Assembly (NCBI GenBank): GCA_035259145.1
Contig: DATFWQ010000177.1
Coordinates: forward strand, 1-10,952
DNA length: 10,952 nt
Source of the DNA: CF-161 sp035259145
Lineage (GTDB): Bacteria; Chloroflexota; Dormibacteria; Dormibacterales; Dormibacteraceae
Reading direction: 5' to 3'
Shown: positions 5,471-10,952 of the stretch, piece by piece
Layout of the letters: every line of letters starts with the position of its first letter
Numbering within the stretch: position 1 is the stretch's first letter
The notes under the pieces: generated by a model
Databases searched by the model: none
Seen by the model: the letters and a program-made list of their open reading frames with translations, nothing else
Told to the model about the DNA's origin: nothing
Translations under genes and position numbers: made by a program

Positions 5471-5620
5471 CTACCCCTCCAGGACCGACAAGATGTTGGC
5501 GGCGGGATCCTTGAACCACGCAATTGGCGGGCCGTACTCGCGATGGATTCCGCGGTCATCCTGGGCGACTCCCTCGTACCTCTCGAATCGGACCCCAGCC
5601 CTGGCCAATATGTCAGACGT
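5471..5620 (-). pseudogene. C-terminal remnant of a VOC (glyoxalase/bleomycin-resistance fold) protein
   Basis: About 49 codons ending at TAG 5471 read SDILARAGVRFERYEGVAQD, then GPPIAWFKDPAANILSVLEG. This is the typical last strand pattern of VOC-superfamily proteins (LRAAGVxFERYxG...IAWFKDPDGNVLSL). The other two-thirds of the protein are missing. Homology begins only four bases after the stop codon of the upstream beta-propeller gene (TGA 5625-5627, minus), in another frame. There is no start codon or ribosome site of its own, so it is a broken gene. Confidence 0.7.
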
Positions 5621-5624
5621 GCCT

Positions 5625-6563
5625 TCAGGGGAGGGTAAGCACACGCGTGATCCGTCCCAGCCCTGCTGCGATTTGACTCCAGGACTGGCCCTGATCGCCC
5701 GAGGCGTAAAGGTCGCCGGGGTCAGTGCCAAAAGCAGCCAGCTCCCCTTTGGGCACCGCGTCGAGGCACAGGCTGTCGATGTTGCCCTGGAACCACTCTG
5801 GGAGGCCCACCCGACAGCGGTCAAAATGGTCCCCATCAAGATTCGAGCTGTACAGCGCCGCCCTTCCCCCGCCTGGCCCGGTGGACGCCGACAGCAGCAG
5901 TCGTGGACCGCAAACCGCGACGGCCCGGCAGTATCCCGCGTGTAGCCCGTCGGCCCGTAGCCGCCAGCTGCCACCACCGTCCAGGCTGATGGAGAGCCCT
6001 CGCGCGCCTGCGGCGTAAACACGGCCTGCGCTGGTCGCCACCTGGTGGACGTCGGCGTGGATGTCTATGGTCGGCATCCAGGTCGTCCCTTCGTCTCGCG
6101 AGCGGAGGATGCCGCCGACGTGAACGTTCACGTACACCTGCTCGCGATCCTCCGAAATGGTGCGGGTATCTGGCGGTCCGCCCCAGGGCGTGTACCAGCT
6201 GTCGCGCCCAGGCGCCCGGTCGAAAGCATCCACGAACTGGATCTCAAAGAGCTCGTTGACGCGGACCAGACGGGCACGAGAGGTACCGACCAGGATCCCG
6301 CCCAATGCGTTGGCGCGCGTGTCGGCGAGGCACAGGGCCTCGAGGTCCTCGGCGCCGGCGAGGTCAGCAAGGGAGACGACTCGTTCCCAGCCGTCGCCTT
6401 CCGTCCGCCAGATCTCGCGGCCGTCAACGACTGCCCACAACCGCTGCCAGGCCTCTGGCGCGATCGCGCGGACATGACGTCCTTCCAGTGCTGAGCGGCC
6501 CGGACTTCCCTCAAGATCGAAGGTCAGCAGGCCTGAAGTTGTCGAGGCCAGAATTGTCCCCAT
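5625..6563 (-). CDS. Asp-box (BNR-repeat) beta-propeller protein
   Basis: A 312-residue protein of the sialidase-like/photosystem-stability-factor-like propeller type. Three Asp-box motifs (S-x-D-x-G-x-T/S-W) are clear: SRDEGTTW (155-162), SLDGGGSW (193-200) and SGDQGQSW (288-295). Strands such as LWAVVDGREIWRTEGDGWER and RVYAAGARGLSISLDGG show further blades. There is no signal peptide or membrane segment; the chain starts straight into a blade (MGTILASTTSGLLTF), so it is probably cytoplasmic. Sialidase catalytic residues are not evident, so a binding or scaffold role is as likely as hydrolysis. ATG 6563 has a weak -10-like CAAAAT six bases upstream. It follows the exporter gene on the same strand after 108 bases and is probably transcribed separately. 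Confidence 0.8.
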   Translation of the reverse strand: MGTILASTTSGLLTFDLEGSPGRSALEGRHVRAIAPEAWQRLWAVVDGREIWRTEGDGWERVVSLADLAGAEDLEALCLADTRANALGGILVGTSRARLVRVNELFEIQFVDAFDRAPGRDSWYTPWGGPPDTRTISEDREQVYVNVHVGGILRSRDEGTTWMPTIDIHADVHQVATSAGRVYAAGARGLSISLDGGGSWRLRADGLHAGYCRAVAVCGPRLLLSASTGPGGGRAALYSSNLDGDHFDRCRVGLPEWFQGNIDSLCLDAVPKGELAAFGTDPGDLYASGDQGQSWSQIAAGLGRITRVLTLP

Positions 6564-6569
6564 CCCTGG

Positions 6570-6575
6570 ATTTTG
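6570..6575 (-). promoter_or_regulatory. Weak -10-like box (CAAAAT) of the beta-propeller gene
   Basis: On the minus strand CAAAAT keeps the key A at position 2 and T at position 6 and lies six bases before ATG 6563, the same spacing as the stronger leaderless promoters here. The first base is not T, so support is modest. Confidence 0.3.
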
Positions 6576-6671
6576 AACCGCCGATCACCACCACCATTCC
6601 TTCCGTGGATTGGTGGAGCTCGCCGAGTCGACCTGGCGAAACTACGCAGACTGCGCGGACATAGGGGGACC

Positions 6672-8138
6672 TCATGCTGCCTCGGAGTGGTCTCGGGCCC
6701 CAGCCGTCTCGACCGCTGCAGTGGGCCGCAGCACGGTCACCGCGGTGACGATGCCGGCGACGATAAGGCCTGCGCCGATTCCGAACGCGAGGCGGTAGCC
6801 GCCCGTCAGGGCGGACGCAGTTGTCTCCCCGCTCGAGAGCAGGCCTTCGGTTCGGGACGCCGCAAGCGTGGCCAGGACAGCGAGGCCGAGTGCACCGCCG
6901 ACCTGGGCGGTGGTGTTGAGCAGACCCGAGGCGAGCCCGGAGTCGCTCGGTGTGGCGCCCGACATGCCGAGCGTCATCAGCGCCGGAAACGACACTCCGG
7001 CGCCCACCCCTAGGAGCAGCATCGCCGGCAAGAGGTCTGCGACGTAGGCGCTGTGCACGGGTGCGCGGGTGAGCAGCGACAGGCCTGACGCGATGAGTAC
7101 GAGACCGGCCACCAGCACGGCACGAGCGCCGAAGCGTGCGTTAAGGCGCGCCGACCAGCCCAGCGACAGCGTTCCGATCGCCACCGCGACTGGCAGAAAC
7201 GCAAGGCCAATCGCCAGCGGGTGCAAGCCCAGAACGCGCCGCAGGTACAGAGTGCTGAGGAAGAAGAACCCCAACATGCCCGCCACCATCAGGAACTGGA
7301 TCAGATTGGCCCCCGAAATGTTGCGCGACCGGAACATGCGCAGCGGCAGCAGCGGGTTCGCCGCTGTTGCCTGGCGCGCGACGAACCCGGCGAGTAGAAC
7401 TGTGGCTACGGCGCCGAACCCGAGCGTGTATGCGGAGCCCCAGCCGTACTCGGCGGTCTGGACGATCGTGTAGACGCCGAGCATCAGGGAGGCGGTGACC
7501 AGGAAGGCGCCGGCGACGTCGGCCCCGCCACCGAGTCCAGTCCCGCGGTCGGATTCCACGAGGCGCAGGCTCAGCACGCCGGCGGCTATCCCGATCGGGA
7601 GGTTGACGAAGAAGATCCAGTGCCAGTTGATGCCCTGGGTGAGGAGACCGCCGGCCAGCAGGCCGATCGAGGCGCCCGCCGATGCGATGAAGCTGTAAAC
7701 CCCTATCGCTTTAGCCTGCTCTCTCGGCTCCGAGAACATGGTCACGATCATCCCCAGGGCCACAGCGGAGCTCATGGCGCCGCCGACCCCCTGAACAAAC
7801 CGGGCCGCGATCAGCAGCCACTGACTCTCCGACAGGCCACACAGGAGCGAGGCCGCGGTGAACACCGCCAGGCCACTCATGAAGATGCGCTTGCGTCCGA
7901 TAAGATCGCCGAGCCGTCCTGCCAGCAGCAAGATGCCACCGAACGCGATCAGGTAGGCGTTCACGACCCAGGCGAGGCTTGACTGCGAGAAACGGAGATC
8001 GTTCTGGATGGACGGCAGGGCCACGTTCACGATGGTCTGATCCAGGATGATCATCAGCACCCCTGCGCAGAGCACAACAAGGGCCGGCCACCGTCGACTG
8101 GCCCTGCCGGCTGCGGCGGAGGAACTCGGCGAGGCCAT
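6672..8138 (-). CDS. MFS drug/proton antiporter, DHA2 family (EmrB/QacA type)
   Basis: A 488-residue inner-membrane exporter of the 14-helix DHA2 family, which uses the proton gradient to expel drugs or other small molecules. Marks of the family: LDQTIVNVALP (32-42) in helix one, AGRLGDLIGRKR (73-84, motif A) after helix two, the segment around GASIGLLAGGLLT (motif C), and WHWIFFVNLPIG. Length and helix pattern are complete. ATG 8138 is preferred to GTG 8144 because TAAGCT (8150-8145) ends exactly six bases before it, with TTGAAC 18 bases further up; GTG 8144 would touch the -10 box. It diverges from a MarR gene 96 bases away, which very likely represses it. The substrate cannot be told from sequence. 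Confidence 0.92.
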   Translation of the reverse strand: MASPSSSAAAGRASRRWPALVVLCAGVLMIILDQTIVNVALPSIQNDLRFSQSSLAWVVNAYLIAFGGILLLAGRLGDLIGRKRIFMSGLAVFTAASLLCGLSESQWLLIAARFVQGVGGAMSSAVALGMIVTMFSEPREQAKAIGVYSFIASAGASIGLLAGGLLTQGINWHWIFFVNLPIGIAAGVLSLRLVESDRGTGLGGGADVAGAFLVTASLMLGVYTIVQTAEYGWGSAYTLGFGAVATVLLAGFVARQATAANPLLPLRMFRSRNISGANLIQFLMVAGMLGFFFLSTLYLRRVLGLHPLAIGLAFLPVAVAIGTLSLGWSARLNARFGARAVLVAGLVLIASGLSLLTRAPVHSAYVADLLPAMLLLGVGAGVSFPALMTLGMSGATPSDSGLASGLLNTTAQVGGALGLAVLATLAASRTEGLLSSGETTASALTGGYRLAFGIGAGLIVAGIVTAVTVLRPTAAVETAGARDHSEAA

Positions 8139-8144
8139 CTCCAC

Positions 8145-8174
8145 AGCTTACATGCGACAGCATCTAATGTTCAA
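8145..8174 (-). promoter_or_regulatory. Promoter of the DHA2 exporter gene
   Basis: On the minus strand: -35 TTGAAC (8174-8169), an 18-base spacer, -10 TAAGCT (8150-8145), then six bases to ATG 8138, so the mRNA should be leaderless. One half-site (8160-8170) lies in the spacer and another (8175-8185) directly abuts the -35 box. Confidence 0.6.
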
Positions 8175-8220
8175 GCATCTAATGTAGGTGCAATTTATGT
8201 TGATGCATGGTTGATGCGTG
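8160..8220. promoter_or_regulatory. Two pairs of related half-sites, probable MarR operators
   Basis: GCATCTAATGT occurs twice (8160-8170 and 8175-8185, 15 bases apart). Facing it, GTTGATGCATG (8199-8209) and GTTGATGCGTG (8210-8220) repeat 11 bases apart. The GATGC of the second pair is the reverse complement of the GCATC of the first, so two sites point each way across the divergent promoters. The first pair covers the exporter promoter, the second the marR promoter. The repeats are seen directly; MarR binding is inferred. Confidence 0.6.
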
Positions 8221-8227
8221 GTAAGCT
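8200..8227 (+). promoter_or_regulatory. Promoter of the marR-type gene
   Basis: -35 TTGATG (8200-8205), a 16-base spacer, -10 TAAGCT (8222-8227), then seven bases to GTG 8235. The -10 box is identical to that of the divergent exporter gene. The -35 lies within the GTTGATGC repeats, which suits autorepression. Confidence 0.6.
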
Positions 8228-8234
8228 CGGCGGC

Positions 8235-8618
8235 GTGTCTGACGAGGAGAAGGATCGCTCTTTGGCGGCAGCCTGGCGGGAGCTCCTCGAACGGCACGCG
8301 ACCACCTGGTGTGCTCTCGAGCGCGAGCTCGGCGAGCGTCATGGACTGGGGGTCAGCGAGTTCGAGGTGCTCGAGCGCCTGGTCGAGGACAGACAAGAAG
8401 CGCACCGGGTGCAGGAGCTGGCCCGCGCCACGCACCTCAGCCAGAGCGCTCTCTCGCGCGTCATCGGACGGCTCGAGCGAGACGGGCTCGTGACGCGTTC
8501 GATCTGTGACGTCGACCGGCGGGGGATCTACGTCTGTCTGACCGAAGCCGGTCGCGCCCGGCATGCGGCCGCCCGCGCCACACAGCGAGCGGTTCTGGCA
8601 GCCACTCTGCGGGGTTGA
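8235..8618 (+). CDS. MarR-family transcriptional regulator
   Basis: A 127-residue winged-helix repressor of the MarR family. The core is complete: LGVSEFEVLERLVE (38-51) as the first HTH-region helix, VQELARATHLSQSALSRVIG (59-78) holding the recognition helix, RLERDGLVTRS, and the wing DVDRRGIYVCLTEAG. The N- and C-terminal helices that form the dimer are present though short. GTG 8235 is chosen over TTG 8211 or ATG 8214 because TAAGCT sits seven bases upstream of it and the earlier codons overlap the operator repeats. It is divergent from a DHA2 exporter, the classical arrangement in which a small-molecule ligand releases the repressor and turns on export. It converges with the histidine kinase gene; the 68 bases between the stops show no clear terminator. 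Confidence 0.9.
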   Translation: MSDEEKDRSLAAAWRELLERHATTWCALERELGERHGLGVSEFEVLERLVEDRQEAHRVQELARATHLSQSALSRVIGRLERDGLVTRSICDVDRRGIYVCLTEAGRARHAAARATQRAVLAATLRG

Positions 8619-8686
8619 GCGGGCGGCCACGGAGCGCGGGCAAGTCGACCCCAAGCGGTTTCAGGAATGGGTGCGGCGCTGCGTGT

Positions 8687-10195
8687 CTAGGCCGGTACTG
8701 GGGGCAGTCGGAGGACGAAGGTGCTGCCATTTCCCGGGACGCTACGCACGAGCACGTCGCCTCCATGGCGGCGGGCCAGGGCCCGGCTGATGGAGAGCCC
8801 GAGGCCCGTTCCCTCGGTGCCGCGGGCGTTGTCTCCACGGTGGAGACGGTCAAAGATGCGCTCATGCTCTGCCGGCGGGATCCCTGGCCCCTCGTCAGTA
8901 ACCGAAACCTCGACCCAGCCGTCCGGAGAGGTCGCCACCTGCACGCAGATGGGTGCACCGGTCGGACTGTATCTGGCTGCATTGTCCAGCAGGTTCACGA
9001 TGATGCGTTCCAGGGCATCCCGGTCTCCCGTGACGAACAGTGGCACTGCGATTCCGTCGATACGGACGAGGTGGTTTGCCGTGCTGCTCACCGCACTCCG
9101 CGACGCCTGCAGCAACAGCTCCGATACGTGGATCCGGTCCATCCGCAGACCAAGCTCCGGCTGGTCGAGACGAGCGATCTCGAGCATGTCGCGGAGCAGC
9201 TTCGACATCCGTAGCGCCGCAACATGCGTGGCTGACAGCGAACGCTCGAGATCGGCCGGGTTGCGCGACGCTCCCCTGCGAAGCACCTCGACGTGACCCA
9301 ACAGCGCTGCCATCGGAGTCCGCAGCTCGTGTGATGCGTCGGCCAGGAAGCGGCGAGTCCGTGCCTCTGCATCGCGCTCGAGCACGATCTGCTCCTGGAG
9401 CCGGTCGACCATCTTGTCGAACGCCGTCGCCAGATGAGCGATCTGGTCGTTCCCTCGCAAGCCCGTACGACGATCGTATGCCCCAGCTGTTATCTCGCCG
9501 GCAACGGTGGACACCCGGTCTAGCGGCGCGAGCGAACGCGAGGTCAGCCAGACGGCCAGCACTGCGGTCGCGATCAGGGTGACGGCAGCGGCCAGTGAGA
9601 AGATGACGAGGTCGGCCTGGACTAGGGCGTCCGCGTCAGCCAGCGAGTCCTCCATTACAAGCAGCCGAGCCCCGCTCAGCGGAACGACCGTCACCATAAC
9701 TTCGCCGTCCGGTCCGGAGAGCACCTGCTGGTCGCCGGCCTGACTGTTGATAGACCCCAACCCGCCGAGCTTGAGAAGGCGGCTGAGGGGCTGTGTGTCT
9801 GGGCGCTGCTTGCGGGAATCGTTAAAGGTTGCCGCCGCCGCGGCCAAGAACTGCGGCTGGGGCTCCACCCAGGGCGGAGGAGCCTTCCCCGGGACTCTGG
9901 GCAGACGCGGCTGGTCAAGCATCCGGCCCCCAGCGCTATAGATCGCGAAGTTGGAACCGCCGGCTGCCGCGGGCACCGACTGCTGCGGGTCGGTCCGGCC
10001 CCACTCCTTGGCCGCGACACCCACCTCCACCGACGCGGCCCGGGCGGTCTGTGCCAGCAGGTACTGGCGGAGCACGTAATGCTGGACCACGCCAACAACG
10101 CTGAAGCCGAGGATCAGCAGCCCGACCACGAGTCCGGCCAGCCGCAACTGCAGGCGCGCCCAGCCTCGTCGCACTCTCCGTCCGATCCCGTTCAC
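8687..10195 (-). CDS. Sensor histidine kinase (HAMP-HisKA-HATPase)
   Basis: A 502-residue membrane kinase that should phosphorylate the response regulator encoded just upstream. Order: membrane helix one (about 17-37), an extracytoplasmic sensor of about 155 residues, membrane helix two (about 195-217), HAMP (218-270), HisKA with H289 in FLADASHELRTPMAALLG, then the ATPase domain with its N-box IIVNLLDNAARYSP (N401, N405), DEGPGIPP (434-441), IFDRLHRGD and GTGLGLS (462-468). All catalytic motifs are intact. The start is GTG 10195, inside the regulator's stop codon (GTGA), giving coupled translation; a longer reading from 10324 would only run through the regulator gene. The sensor domain, rich in Ala, Gln and Pro, matches nothing I recognise, so the stimulus is unknown. 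Confidence 0.93.
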   Translation of the reverse strand: MNGIGRRVRRGWARLQLRLAGLVVGLLILGFSVVGVVQHYVLRQYLLAQTARAASVEVGVAAKEWGRTDPQQSVPAAAGGSNFAIYSAGGRMLDQPRLPRVPGKAPPPWVEPQPQFLAAAAATFNDSRKQRPDTQPLSRLLKLGGLGSINSQAGDQQVLSGPDGEVMVTVVPLSGARLLVMEDSLADADALVQADLVIFSLAAAVTLIATAVLAVWLTSRSLAPLDRVSTVAGEITAGAYDRRTGLRGNDQIAHLATAFDKMVDRLQEQIVLERDAEARTRRFLADASHELRTPMAALLGHVEVLRRGASRNPADLERSLSATHVAALRMSKLLRDMLEIARLDQPELGLRMDRIHVSELLLQASRSAVSSTANHLVRIDGIAVPLFVTGDRDALERIIVNLLDNAARYSPTGAPICVQVATSPDGWVEVSVTDEGPGIPPAEHERIFDRLHRGDNARGTEGTGLGLSISRALARRHGGDVLVRSVPGNGSTFVLRLPPVPA

Positions 10196-10866
10196 GGCGA
10201 CAGCCGGAAGCCAACGCTGCGGACCGTCTGAAGCATGGCGCGGTGTTCCGGACCAAGCTTGCTCCGCAGTGAGGCGATGCATACGTCGACGTTGCCCTCG
10301 CCTCCAAGGAAGTCGGCACCCCAAACGCGGTCGAGGATGACCTGGCGGCTGAACACCTGCTGGGGATGCCGGACGAGGAATCGAAGCAGGTCGAACTCGC
10401 GAGGGCTCAGGTCGAGGAGGTGGCCATCGAGCTGCACCTGGTGGCGCGCCTCGTCGATCGCGAGCGGCCCGGCGACCAGCGTCTGGAGACCCGGCCTGTT
10501 GAGGCGGCGGAGACTGGCGCGAATCCGGGACAGCAGCTCCTCGAACTCGAACGGCTTGACGAGGTAATCGTCAGCTCCCAGGTCTAAGCCCTGGACGCGG
10601 TCCTGGAGCTCGTCTTTGGCCGTCAGCATGAGGATTGCGAGGTCAGGGCGGCCGCGCAGCCGGCGGCACACCTCGTAGCCGTCGGTTCCCGGCATCACCA
10701 GATCCAGGATCACGATGTCCGGCTGAAAGCGCGTGGCCAGGGTCAGCGCTTCGCTGCCGTCCTTCGCCTCCAGCACCTCGTAGCCCTCATAGCGCAGGCC
10801 AGTAGTCAGGAACTGGCGGATCAGAAGCTCGTCATCCACGACGAGCACTTTCACAGGCTGCTGCAC
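10192..10866 (-). CDS. OmpR/PhoB-family response regulator
   Basis: A 224-residue two-domain regulator. The receiver domain (about 5-117) has acidic D11/D12, phosphoacceptor D55 in VILDLVMPGTDG, T82 in LMLTAKDE and K104 in YLVKPFEFEEL. The C-terminal winged helix (about 130-222) has LSPREFDLLRFLVRHPQQVF, then ILDRVWG, NVDVCIASLRSKLG and TVRSVGFRL, the standard OmpR pattern. It should bind DNA as a phosphorylated dimer. It shares a four-base GTGA overlap with the kinase, so the pair forms one operon read on the minus strand. GTG 10866 is the start giving a complete receiver strand; TACAGT (10881-10876) lies nine bases upstream, so the leader would be absent or about three bases. Target genes are not shown; autoregulation is common in such pairs. 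Confidence 0.94.
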   Translation of the reverse strand: MQQPVKVLVVDDELLIRQFLTTGLRYEGYEVLEAKDGSEALTLATRFQPDIVILDLVMPGTDGYEVCRRLRGRPDLAILMLTAKDELQDRVQGLDLGADDYLVKPFEFEELLSRIRASLRRLNRPGLQTLVAGPLAIDEARHQVQLDGHLLDLSPREFDLLRFLVRHPQQVFSRQVILDRVWGADFLGGEGNVDVCIASLRSKLGPEHRAMLQTVRSVGFRLSP

Positions 10867-10875
10867 GGCTGGTGG

Positions 10876-10881
10876 ACTGTA
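10876..10881 (-). promoter_or_regulatory. Putative -10 box (TACAGT) of the two-component operon
   Basis: Read on the minus strand, TACAGT is nine bases before GTG 10866, predicting a very short 5' leader. No convincing -35 box or direct repeat for regulator binding can be named in 10882-10952, which holds no gene. Confidence 0.35.
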
Positions 10882-10952
10882 ACGGTCGGAGGTGGAGTAG
10901 GCCGGAGGCCCGAAGGCCGGCGTTCCAGGTGGTCGGTGGCCTCGGGGTCCCC

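Noticed and set aside
4618..5514. Long plus-strand open frame of 298 codons
   Set aside because: It is antisense to the exonuclease III gene, whose catalytic residues are all in place. Its translation has no domain or membrane pattern and reflects the GC-rich third positions of the opposite strand.
6591..6616. CCACCA ... TGGTGG inverted repeat as a terminator of the exporter gene
   Set aside because: The stem is only six bases with a 14-base loop and no T-run, so it is weak in a GC-rich background.
8687..10324. Kinase start at 10324, giving 545 residues
   Set aside because: The extra 43 residues lie within the response regulator gene. The GTGA overlap at 10192-10195 is a much better start and directly precedes the first membrane helix.
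1..10952. Mobile elements, CRISPR arrays, tRNA or rRNA genes
   Set aside because: I found no transposase or integrase motif, no terminal inverted repeats with target duplications, no regularly spaced repeats and no tRNA-like cloverleaf.

Overview
The window is GC-rich, uses many GTG starts, and contains several genes whose -10 box sits 6-7 bases before the start codon (leaderless transcription). That layout, with an OmpR-type two-component pair, a 14-helix DHA2 exporter under a MarR repressor, and compact toxin-antitoxin pairs, suggests a high-GC actinobacterium-like chromosome. A deep actinobacterial class is possible, but this is an inference from style and no marker gene settles it. There are no rRNA or tRNA genes, no CRISPR array and no intact insertion sequence.

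Left part (about 1-3240) is accessory in character. An excisionase-type HTH antitoxin and a PIN-domain toxin (75-807) overlap by 14 bases and sit behind a strong inverted repeat. After a gap with one possible 51-residue ORF comes a two-gene operon of unrecognised membrane proteins (1096-1883), joined by a GTGA overlap; the second has a pilin-like C-terminal cysteine pattern. A MazEF-type pair follows (2095-2716), with a perfect palindrome over its -10 box. A small two-helix membrane protein (2905-3237, minus) closes this part and is the only first gene with a classical Shine-Dalgarno site.

Middle part (about 3240-5625) is a patchwork of intact genes between decayed ones. A YjbR/MmcQ-family gene (3891-4280, plus) lies between remnants of a minus-strand MDR oxidoreductase (3556-about 3855) and, three bases past its stop codon, a minus-strand LuxR-family regulator (4283-about 4390). 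An exonuclease III homologue (4501-5364, minus) is intact. A C-terminal scrap of a VOC/glyoxalase-fold protein (5471-5620) ends four bases from the stop of the next gene.

Right part (5625-10952) is orderly: an Asp-box beta-propeller protein, a DHA2 exporter divergent from its probable MarR repressor with four related half-sites between them, and a response regulator-histidine kinase operon on the minus strand converging on marR. The kinase starts inside the response regulator stop codon (GTGA).

I found no clear new defence or biosynthetic system. The points most worth attention are the repeated leaderless promoter layout, the symmetric half-sites between exporter and repressor, the unassigned membrane and pilin-like pair between two toxin-antitoxin modules, and gene remnants that end within a few bases of the stop codons of intact genes.
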